A stretch of DNA of 5,746 bases from the NCBI GenBank assembly GCA_001770235.1, contig MEQN01000115.1:557-6302 (forward strand), given 5' to 3'. The stretch's first letter is position 1. The number at the start of each line of letters is the position of its first letter. The translations under genes were made by a program, and so were the position numbers. The notes beneath the pieces are model-generated. The model did not search any database, had not been told where the DNA came from, and saw only the letters and a list, made by a program, of their open reading frames with translations. Positions 1 to 5,746 of this stretch are shown here, piece by piece. This DNA comes from Betaproteobacteria bacterium RBG_16_58_11. Lineage in GTDB: Bacteria > Pseudomonadota > Gammaproteobacteria > Burkholderiales > Thiobacteraceae.

Positions 1-317
1 AAATTTCCCGGCACGAGCCGGGCGAGCCGTTCCGATAATTCGATCACCGGCGCGTGGGTGAAGCCGGCAAGCATGACGTGTTCGAGTTTTTCCAGTTGAT
101 CCTTGAGCGCCGCGTTGATGCGCGGATTGGCGTGGCCGAATAGATTCACCCACCACGAGCTGATCGCGTCGAGATAATGCTGGCCTTCGAAGTCATACAA
201 CCACACGCCCAGGCCATGGCTGATCGGCGCCAGCGGCAGCCGCTCGTGCTGTTTCATCTGGGTGCAGGGGTGCCAGACGGCTTTGCTACTGCGGTTTAAA
301 TAATCGGTATTCTTCAT
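1..317 (-). CDS. bioA: BioA, adenosylmethionine-8-amino-7-oxononanoate aminotransferase (5' part only)
   Basis: This is the N-terminal 105 residues of a PLP-dependent class III aminotransferase. BioA uses S-adenosylmethionine as amino donor to turn KAPA (8-amino-7-oxononanoate) into DAPA (7,8-diaminononanoate) in cytoplasmic biotin synthesis. The translation starts MKNTDYLNRSSKAVWHPCTQ. It carries the BioA-typical VWHPCTQMK segment (residues 14-22), a DAISSWWVNLFGHANP stretch (50-65) matching the SSWW substrate-pocket region of E. coli BioA, and HVMLAGFTHAPVIEL (80-94) matching its HVMFGGITHAPAIEL. The PLP-binding lysine and the rest of the protein lie beyond the left edge. The ATG is at 315-317. 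The Shine-Dalgarno sequence is weak (AGGAT about 12 bases upstream on the minus strand), and I see no convincing minus-strand promoter. The gene is divergent from the HNH gene. Confidence 0.93.
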   Translation of the reverse strand, partial: MKNTDYLNRSSKAVWHPCTQMKQHERLPLAPISHGLGVWLYDFEGQHYLDAISSWWVNLFGHANPRINAALKDQLEKLEHVMLAGFTHAPVIELSERLARLVPGN

Positions 318-345
318 GAGGTGGGGCTATCCTAGCTGTGCGCTG

Positions 346-374
346 TTGAGCTTGGCGGATGTCCGGGCTAATAT
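346..374 (+). promoter_or_regulatory. Putative sigma-70 promoter of the HNH endonuclease gene
   Basis: A -35-like TTGAGC (346-351) and a -10-like TAATAT (369-374) are separated by exactly 17 bases. Each box matches the consensus at four of six positions. A start site near 381 would give a leader of about 60 bases before the ATG at 440. It lies in the gap between divergent bioA and the HNH gene. The call rests on box similarity and spacing alone. Confidence 0.42.
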
Positions 375-428
375 CGCATTTTACGGGCTAAATCCCTTTT
401 TCCGCTGCCTCGTGGCGCGGGTTGGTAC

Positions 429-432
429 AAGG
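429..432 (+). promoter_or_regulatory. Ribosome binding site fixing the HNH gene start
   Basis: AAGG lies 7 bases before the ATG at 440. The longer reading from a TTG at 422 would place this site inside the coding region and has no Shine-Dalgarno sequence at the right distance, so ATG 440 is preferred. Confidence 0.6.
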
Positions 433-439
433 TAGAGAC

Positions 440-1021
440 ATGCAACGACAAATTCTCGCGCTGGATATGGCCGGCACGCCACGCAAATGGGTGAGCGCGG
501 AGAATGCGGTTGCCTATTACGCCAAGGGCGTGGTGGCGTATGAGTTTGGTGCGGTGGAGATGATTTTCCATGGCGGCTGGCAGCGCAATGGGGTGCGTTC
601 CTGCATTCAGGTGAGCAATATCATTGCGGTGCGCGGTCCGGAATTCATCACGCGCGACTATAGCCGCACACCACTTCTTAACAGCGATAAGCTGTATGCG
701 CGGGATCGGCATTTGTGCGCCTACTGCGGCGTGCAATATCGCGAGCGGGATTTGTCACGTGACCATGTGATTCCCGTGGCGCGCGGCGGGCGCGATACTT
801 GGATGAATCTGGTGACGGCGTGCCGCGCGTGCAATGTGCGCAAAGCCAATCGCACGCCGGAGCAAGCCCACATGCCGCTGCTGTATTTGCCCTACATCCC
901 CTCGCGCTGGGAAGATTTTATTCTGGTCAACCGCCATATCCTGGCCGACCAGATGGAATATTTACTGGCCAAAGTCCCCAGTACGAGCCGCTTGCGCGCG
1001 ACCTGTAGCGCCGGCTTCTAG
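440..1021 (+). CDS. HNH endonuclease family protein
   Basis: A 193-residue protein with a zinc-stabilised HNH nuclease domain in its middle and C-terminal part, predicted cytoplasmic. The visible motif runs CAYC (93-96), DHVIPVARGG (108-117, holding the first conserved His, H109), N123 in TWMNLVTAC, and CRACN (128-132). The two CxxC pairs are the zinc knuckle of the McrA/5-methylcytosine-type HNH fold, and H109 and N123 fit the metal-dependent catalytic site. Residues 1-80 are predicted to be a separate, beta-rich domain (HGGWQRNGVRSCIQVSNIIAV) that I do not recognise. Its target is unknown. No methyltransferase or phage gene is next to it, so a restriction or phage-packaging role is not supported. 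The start is ATG 440, with AAGG 7 bases upstream, rather than TTG 422. The last codons and the TAG stop fall inside a palindrome that may have been inserted there. Confidence 0.85.
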   Translation: MQRQILALDMAGTPRKWVSAENAVAYYAKGVVAYEFGAVEMIFHGGWQRNGVRSCIQVSNIIAVRGPEFITRDYSRTPLLNSDKLYARDRHLCAYCGVQYRERDLSRDHVIPVARGGRDTWMNLVTACRACNVRKANRTPEQAHMPLLYLPYIPSRWEDFILVNRHILADQMEYLLAKVPSTSRLRATCSAGF

Positions 1022-1035
1022 CCGGATTGCGCTAC
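1005..1035. repeat. REP-like palindrome at the 3' end of the HNH gene
   Basis: A long imperfect hairpin: outer arms GTAGCG (1005-1010) and CGCTAC (1030-1035), inner arms CCGGCT (1011-1016) and AGCCGG (1020-1025), a TCT loop (1017-1019), and one asymmetric bulge ATTG (1026-1029). No run of T follows, so it is not a standard intrinsic terminator. The size, GC-rich stem and asymmetric bulge resemble REP or other short interspersed palindromes. No second copy occurs in the window, so repeat status is inferred from shape only. It encodes the last residues and the stop of the HNH protein. Confidence 0.5.
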
Positions 1036-1089
1036 TTCATGGGTTGTGGTGCATGCCGCTGAAATACACGATCACTAGCTCCGGCCTCA

Positions 1090-1113
1090 ATTCGGTATCA
1101 TTTGATATCGAAT
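1090..1113. promoter_or_regulatory. Upstream operator (imperfect palindrome) of xre-res
   Basis: A 24-base dyad centred between 1101 and 1102, with 10 of 12 position pairs complementary. Its core TATCATTTGATA (1096-1107) matches the core of the downstream operator at 11 of 12 bases. It lies just upstream of the -35 box at 1115. It is a likely binding site for the Xre-type antitoxin or the antitoxin-toxin complex, by analogy with autoregulated toxin-antitoxin operons. Confidence 0.65.
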
Positions 1114-1114
1114 A

Positions 1115-1143
1115 TTGACATTAGTATCAATTGATACTATAGT
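1115..1143 (+). promoter_or_regulatory. Strong sigma-70 promoter of the xre-res operon
   Basis: A perfect -35 TTGACA (1115-1120), a 17-base spacer and a -10 TATAGT (1138-1143, five of six consensus). Predicted transcription start is near 1150, about 23 bases before the antitoxin ATG at 1173. The downstream operator fills the spacer and enters the -10 box, so bound repressor would exclude RNA polymerase. A near-consensus promoter under steric repression is the expected logic for a self-repressed toxin-antitoxin operon. Confidence 0.85.
1122..1139. promoter_or_regulatory. Core operator: perfect 18-bp palindrome in the xre-res promoter
   Basis: TAGTATCAATTGATACTA reads identically on both strands with no mismatch. 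It begins two bases after the -35 box and covers the first two bases of the -10 box. Its centre is 29 bp from that of the upstream imperfect copy, just under three helical turns. It is the best candidate for the primary autorepression site. Confidence 0.78.
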
Positions 1144-1162
1144 GGGGCCTGGGTTAGGTTAT

Positions 1163-1168
1163 GGAGAG
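1163..1168 (+). promoter_or_regulatory. Ribosome binding site choosing the antitoxin start
   Basis: GGAGAG ends 4 bases, and its GGAG core 6 bases, before the ATG at 1173. An in-frame ATG at 1161 precedes this site and has only a poor AGG upstream, so 1173 is the better start. The choice changes the protein by only four residues. Confidence 0.65.
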
Positions 1169-1172
1169 CACC

Positions 1173-1574
1173 ATGGAAACCGCGCAAATTCAAGGTAAAA
1201 AATTGAACTCGCCGGGCCTTTCCGGCCCCGCACTACGCACCTTTTTCAATATTGCCGAGGCCTGGGAATTGACCACCGAAGAACAACGCAAACTGCTGGG
1301 CGGCATGCCTCGGGCGACATATTTCCGCTTGCGGAAGGATGCTGAAGCGGCCGTGCTGGCGCGCGACACCTTGGAGCGCATTTCCTATATCTTAGGCATT
1401 TATAAGGCGCTACAGATTCTGCTGCCAGAGAAAGCCGCCGATAAATGGATCAAAAACCCCAATACCGCTTCTCTCTTCGGTGGTCGTCCGGCGATTGAGC
1501 GCATGCTCGCGGGTAATGTGGTTGATTTGTACCAAGTCCGCCAATACTTAGACGGTGAGCGCGGCGGGTGGTAG
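1173..1574 (+). CDS. Antitoxin, Xre/MbcA/ParS family
   Basis: A 133-residue antitoxin of the Xre-RES (MbcA-MbcT) type II module. It is expected to neutralise the RES toxin by direct binding and to repress the shared promoter. Residues 18-63 form the helical N-terminal part typical of these proteins, with an HTH-like section around LTTEEQRKLLGGMPRATYFRLRK (33-55). The C-terminal part carries the hallmark toxin-binding domain (DUF2384): IKNPNTASLFGGRPAIERML (93-112), ending in DLYQVRQYLDGERGGW (118-133). The family C-terminus inserts into the toxin active-site cleft. Start chosen at ATG 1173 for its Shine-Dalgarno sequence; ATG 1161 would add MEST. The last 7 bases overlap the toxin gene. Two palindromes in the promoter are the likely binding sites for autoregulation. 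Family assignment is firm; DNA binding is inferred. Confidence 0.92.
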   Translation: METAQIQGKKLNSPGLSGPALRTFFNIAEAWELTTEEQRKLLGGMPRATYFRLRKDAEAAVLARDTLERISYILGIYKALQILLPEKAADKWIKNPNTASLFGGRPAIERMLAGNVVDLYQVRQYLDGERGGW

Positions 1575-2263
1575 GACTTCCCCGCGCTCATATCGACTGG
1601 ACACCTTCTTATCGCATCATCCCCAGTCGATTTCCCCCGATTGGACTGTTTGACCGGGTCGCCAATCCGGCCGACTTGGAGGCCGTATTCGCCCTGGAAG
1701 CGATGACGAATGACCGCCTGCGCGACGAGGCGGGCGAGATCGAGTTGGTGCCGGCAGAAGAGCGTATTTCTGGGGCGGGCACGACATGCATCATGTCAGC
1801 GTTCACGCACATCAACACTTATGGCAGCCGCTTTAGTAACGGCGCTTATGGGGTCTACTACTGTGCGCTGGAACAAGATACCGCTGTCGCAGAAACGGTG
1901 TATCACCGGGCTCGCTTCCTGTCTGCGACCAAGGAAGACGCAATGGAAATCGATATGCGGGTATATCTGTCGGATCTGAACGCGGCGTTGCACGATCTAA
2001 GAGAGATAAACGACCCCGTGCTGTACGATTTGGTGGATTACTCGGCCGGACAGCAGTTGGGGTTGCAACTCAAAAACGCAGGTTCTTATGGTGCAGTCTA
2101 CCGGAGTGTGCGTCATGCGGGAGGGCAATGCGCCGCCGTATTTCGTCCCAAGGCGTTCGTGCTCGATGGACATCAATGCCGGCAAGGCGCGCATCTCACT
2201 TATCGGTGGGATGGCAAGACTATTACGTCGGTATATGAAAAAAAGAATTTTGTTTCGCTTTGA
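1568..2263 (+). CDS. RES-domain toxin (predicted NAD+-degrading)
   Basis: A 231-residue RES-family toxin. Characterised members (RES of Pseudomonas putida, MbcT of Mycobacterium tuberculosis) have an ADP-ribosyltransferase-like fold and deplete NAD+, stopping growth. The three residues that name the domain are visible: Arg in YRIIP (R16), Glu in VAETVYHR (E109) and Ser in YRSVRHAGGQCAAVFRP (S180). A GAYGVYYCAL strand (92-101) supplies the usual active-site tyrosines. The whole domain is present with no internal stop, so the toxin looks intact. The GTG start at 1568 overlaps the antitoxin stop by 7 bases. Upstream in frame comes a stop at 1556 with no alternative start between. GGTGAG (1554-1559) could act as a ribosome site inside the antitoxin gene. 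Overlap plus GTG suggests translational coupling that keeps toxin output below antitoxin. NAD+ cleavage here is inferred from family. Confidence 0.92.
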   Translation: MVGLPRAHIDWTPSYRIIPSRFPPIGLFDRVANPADLEAVFALEAMTNDRLRDEAGEIELVPAEERISGAGTTCIMSAFTHINTYGSRFSNGAYGVYYCALEQDTAVAETVYHRARFLSATKEDAMEIDMRVYLSDLNAALHDLREINDPVLYDLVDYSAGQQLGLQLKNAGSYGAVYRSVRHAGGQCAAVFRPKAFVLDGHQCRQGAHLTYRWDGKTITSVYEKKNFVSL

Positions 2264-2293
2264 TTCGCTAGAACGGAAACAAGGTATTCAAAT

Positions 2294-2325
2294 ATAACTT
2301 ATTGAAAAATAAGTATATAAGTTAT
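2294..2325. repeat. AT-rich nested inverted repeats downstream of res
   Basis: ATAACTTAT (2294-2302) and ATAAGTTAT (2317-2325) are perfect 9-base inverted arms. A second, competing hairpin uses ACTTATT (2297-2303) with AATAAGT (2308-2314) around a GAAA loop. The two folds share a left arm and cannot form together. The surrounding stretch 2264-2346 is only about a quarter G+C, clearly below its neighbours. Function unknown. Confidence 0.55.
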
Positions 2326-2346
2326 TGTCGAAAGACAACTATTTTT
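2325..2346 (+). terminator. Possible weak intrinsic terminator of xre-res
   Basis: TTGTC (2325-2329), a GAAA tetraloop and GACAA (2334-2338) form a 5-bp hairpin, followed by CTA and five T (2342-2346). The stem is short and A/T-heavy, so termination may be partial. It lies between the toxin stop and the groE promoter, the right place to separate the two operons. Confidence 0.4.
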
Positions 2347-2355
2347 CGCTTATCC

Positions 2356-2385
2356 CTTGAAATTAGCAGGGGAAGCCCCTATCAT
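2356..2385 (+). promoter_or_regulatory. Sigma-32 (heat-shock) type promoter of groESL
   Basis: CTTGAAA (2356-2362) matches the sigma-32 -35 element. After 13 bases comes CCCCTATCAT (2376-2385), close to the CCCCATnT -10 element. Layout and spacing resemble the E. coli groE promoter. The start site would fall at or just inside the CIRCE element, so HrcA bound there would block initiation. No equally good sigma-70 promoter was seen in 2264-2526. Confidence 0.8.
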
Positions 2386-2411
2386 TAGCACTCAAGAAGC
2401 GCGAGTGCTAA
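2385..2411. promoter_or_regulatory. CIRCE operator (HrcA binding site)
   Basis: TTAGCACTC (2385-2393), a 9-base spacer, then GAGTGCTAA (2403-2411) match the CIRCE consensus exactly, with perfectly complementary arms. CIRCE binds the repressor HrcA, whose activity depends on GroEL in well-studied bacteria, giving feedback control of groESL. It begins right at the end of the sigma-32 -10 element. It implies an hrcA gene elsewhere in the genome. Confidence 0.97.
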
Positions 2412-2526
2412 CACACCGCGTTTTTCGTTTAAATCGGGTGAATTTTGCGGTCATCCACCGCCTTCATCCTTCCCATTTTTTAAAACTGCTTTATTCCAAT
2501 TAGAGCTAATCAGGAGATCAAAGAGA
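2412..2526 (+). other. groES untranslated leader
   Basis: About 115 non-coding bases lie between CIRCE and the groES ATG. They hold a small hairpin, GCGGT (2447-2451) with ACCGC (2457-2461), a dyad ATTAG-AG-CTAAT (2499-2510) next to the ribosome site, and AGGAG (2512-2516) 10 bases before the start. I see no ORF, riboswitch or clear RNA thermometer here. Confidence 0.6.
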
Positions 2527-2817
2527 ATGAAAATTCGTCCCCTGCATGACCGCGTCATCGTCAAGCGTGTAGAAGAGGAGCGTAAGACTGCTTCCGGCAT
2601 CGTTATCCCCGACAGTGCAACCGAAAAACCGGATCAAGGCGAAGTCAAGGCCGTTGGCCCTGGCAAAAAAGATGAAAACGGCAAAGTAATCGCCATGGAC
2701 TTGAAAGTCGGCGACCGCGTGTTGTTCGGCAAATATTCCGGCCAAGTCGTCAAAGTGGACGGCGAAGAGCTGCTCGTGATGCGTGAAGAAGACATCATGG
2801 GCGTAGTCGAAGGCTAA
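2527..2817 (+). CDS. groES: Co-chaperonin GroES (Hsp10)
   Basis: A 96-residue GroES, one residue shorter than E. coli GroES. Seven copies form the lid that caps the GroEL ring, closing the folding chamber in the cytoplasm. It opens with [18 protein letters not shown]. The mobile loop (about 17-34) carries the GIVIP contact motif (24-28) that binds the GroEL apical domain. The chaperonin-10 beta barrel follows (GEVKAVGPG 38-46, [12 protein letters not shown], then [17 protein letters not shown] at the end). The start is set by the conserved N-terminus and an AGGAG 10 bases upstream. It is the first gene of a two-gene operon, with 43 bases before groEL. Expression is predicted to be heat-induced through the sigma-32-like promoter and repressed by HrcA at CIRCE. 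Confidence 0.98.
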   Translation: MKIRPLHDRVIVKRVEEERKTASGIVIPDSATEKPDQGEVKAVGPGKKDENGKVIAMDLKVGDRVLFGKYSGQVVKVDGEELLVMREEDIMGVVEG

Positions 2818-2857
2818 GCCCCCCTTAAGACATCGCAACTTACAAGATTAGGAGTAA

Positions 2858-4513
<1,656 letters not shown>

Positions 4514-4540
4514 GCTGCTTTACCCCTCGCAACACCCCCT

Positions 4541-4575
4541 GCAAAAGCCTCGCGTCAGCGGGGCTTTTGCTTTTT
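4541..4575 (+). terminator. Intrinsic terminator of groESL
   Basis: A 13-bp stem pairs 4541-4553 with 4558-4570 around a GTCA loop. Outer arms GCAAAAGCC and GGCTTTTGC are perfect, then comes one T-G wobble and CGC/GCG. Five T follow (4571-4575). It starts 27 bases after the groEL stop. The A-rich 5' arm could also support some termination in the reverse direction. Confidence 0.93.
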
Positions 4576-4653
4576 CTGGGTAATACTTTCGGCGTGGCAC
4601 GTATTTGCGTTAGAGGATAGGATGGTATTTGGCGTTCCGATTCGCATGGATAT

Positions 4654-5746
4654 ATGCAACGCAGACACTTCCTACTGGATCTTTTAACACTGCACCGAAA
4701 GCTGAAGGCACCCGGCTCGGCGCTTTTTCTGTTCGCGGCGTTTGCCTTGATCTGGTTGCTGATGGCGGGCTTGGGCTGGATCGGTCTGTATGCCTTGCAA
4801 GCCAACAACCAGCGCATGGAAAAAATCGTGCGTGAGCATAATGTGAAAATCGCCTTGGTTTTGGATTTGCGCAGCATCAACCGTGAGCGCGCATTGACGG
4901 TGCACAAGATGATTTTGGCGGACGACCCATTTGAACGCGATGACTTGATGCTGGGGTTTCGCGAGCTGGCTTCGAGTTATATCCGGCAACGCGACAAACT
5001 GCTGGCGCTGCCCTTCATGCCGGAAGAACAAAAGGCATTTCAGGCCGCTCAAGAAAAGATCCGGGAATCCACCCGGCTCATGGAAGCGGTTGTCGCGCTG
5101 GCATTGGAAGGGCGCGATGAAGAGGCGGAAACAATCCTCACCAGCCAGGCCATTCCCGCGCAGAACTTGGTGCAAGCCGATTTTGCTACTTTTCTGGCGT
5201 ATCAAAATCGATCGAGCGAGGCGGCGGTGCGCCATGCGCGCGAGGCGTACCAACGCGCCTATTGGGTGAGCGGATTATTGGGCGGGGCAGCCTTGATCCT
5301 GGGATTGATCGTCTCGGCGGGCGTCATCCGGCGCACGGCCAAGGTGGAGCGCGCGCTCGCGCGCGAGAAAGAGCGCGCAGAAGTCACGCTGCATTCGATT
5401 GGCGAGGCGGTGATTACCACCGACGAATCAGGCCGCATCGATCATCTCAACGAAATGGCGGAGCGCCTGACGGGCTGGACCAATGCCGAGGCGGCGGGAC
5501 TCAACGTAGAAGCCGTATATCGGGTGGTGGATGAAAACAACCCGGCCCAAATGCTGAATCTGGCGGCGTACTGTTTATCTGGCGTGAATGAGCCTTGCCC
5601 TGAATCGTCACTGTTGATTTCGCGCGGGGGGCTGCAATTCACGATCGAGCAGACGGTGTCGCCTATCCGGGAGCCGGATGGCGCGGTGATCGGCATGGTG
5701 GTGGTGTTTCGGGATGTGACCACCGAACGCTCCCTGGCGCACGAGT
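4654..5746 (+). CDS. Membrane PAS-domain sensor protein, 3' end missing (probable cyclic-di-GMP enzyme or kinase)
   Basis: The first 364 residues of an inner-membrane signalling protein that runs off the right edge. A short basic N-terminus (1-20) precedes TM1 (about 22-48). Residues 49-200 are a charged, helical periplasmic domain resembling the four-helix-bundle ligand domain of chemoreceptors. TM2 follows (about 203-225), then a charged coiled-coil linker (226-245) with no obvious HAMP motif, and a PAS domain (about 243-357: SIGEAVITTDESGRIDHLN, AERLTGW, VVVFRDVTTERS). The PAS ending DVTTERSLAHE very often leads into GGDEF or GGDEF-EAL domains, so a diguanylate cyclase/phosphodiesterase is my first guess and a histidine kinase the second; neither is visible. 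The ATG at 4654 has only a weak GGAT upstream, but the reading frame is closed by a stop at 4618 and has no better start. It is separated from groEL by a terminator. Confidence 0.85.
   Translation, partial: MQRRHFLLDLLTLHRKLKAPGSALFLFAAFALIWLLMAGLGWIGLYALQANNQRMEKIVREHNVKIALVLDLRSINRERALTVHKMILADDPFERDDLMLGFRELASSYIRQRDKLLALPFMPEEQKAFQAAQEKIRESTRLMEAVVALALEGRDEEAETILTSQAIPAQNLVQADFATFLAYQNRSSEAAVRHAREAYQRAYWVSGLLGGAALILGLIVSAGVIRRTAKVERALAREKERAEVTLHSIGEAVITTDESGRIDHLNEMAERLTGWTNAEAAGLNVEAVYRVVDENNPAQMLNLAAYCLSGVNEPCPESSLLISRGGLQFTIEQTVSPIREPDGAVIGMVVVFRDVTTERSLAHE

Noticed and set aside
7..22. Hairpin CCCGGC-ACGA-GCCGGG at the left edge
   Set aside because: It lies inside the bioA coding region (Arg-Leu-Val-Pro-Gly codons) and is explained by codon content; there is no T-run and no second copy.
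422..439. TTG start at 422 for the HNH gene
   Set aside because: It adds six residues without a ribosome binding site, while ATG 440 has AAGG at the right distance.
368..736. Minus-strand open frame of 122 codons opposite the HNH gene
   Set aside because: Low-complexity His/Ala/Arg-rich translation with no family resemblance; it overlaps a gene with clear motifs and is a shadow frame.
1199..1235. GC-rich inverted repeat (GGGCC and GGCCC arms) early in the antitoxin gene
   Set aside because: It is short, coding and explained by Gly/Pro codons; nothing marks it as a control site.
2447..2461. Small hairpin in the groES leader as an RNA thermometer
   Set aside because: The stem is only 5 bp and far from the ribosome site; it does not sequester AGGAG and lacks ROSE or FourU features.
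4595..4608. Sigma-54-like -24/-12 promoter (TGGCACG then TTGC) before the sensor gene
   Set aside because: Both boxes match well, but only 9 bases lie between the GG and the GC, where the consensus needs 10. Spacing is strict for sigma-54, so I did not annotate it; a start-site map would settle it.

Overview
The window looks like a chromosomal stretch from a betaproteobacterium. This rests on the GroES/GroEL sequences (GroEL with a GGM tail, close to the proteobacterial type), the BioA N-terminus, and a groE promoter that joins a sigma-32 type core to a CIRCE operator. Placement below class level (perhaps Nitrosomonadales) would be a guess. DNA is moderately GC-rich, apart from a roughly 80-base AT-rich patch after the toxin gene.

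Layout, left to right. (1) Positions 1-317, minus strand: the 5' end of bioA (biotin synthesis), cut by the window edge. (2) A divergent promoter region, then a plus-strand HNH-type endonuclease gene (440-1021). Its last codons and stop lie inside a REP-like palindrome (1005-1035). (3) A type II toxin-antitoxin operon: an Xre/MbcA/ParS-type antitoxin (1173-1574) and a RES-domain toxin (1568-2263), overlapping by 7 bases. It is driven by a near-consensus sigma-70 promoter with two palindromic operators, one on each side of the -35 box. (4) An AT-rich spacer with nested inverted repeats and a possible weak terminator. (5) The groES-groEL chaperonin operon, with a sigma-32-like promoter, a perfect CIRCE element and a strong intrinsic terminator after groEL. 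(6) From 4654 to the right edge, the first 364 residues of a membrane sensor: two transmembrane helices around a helical periplasmic domain, then a cytoplasmic PAS domain. The output domain lies outside the window.

How the genes relate: the xre-res pair and the groESL pair are clear two-gene operons with their own control sites. The other genes are unrelated neighbours as far as the sequence shows. The toxin-antitoxin operon sits as a self-contained cassette between the HNH gene and groESL. No known gene family here is new. The least routine items are the operator architecture of the xre-res promoter, the palindrome that supplies the end of the HNH gene, and the dual heat-shock control of groESL.
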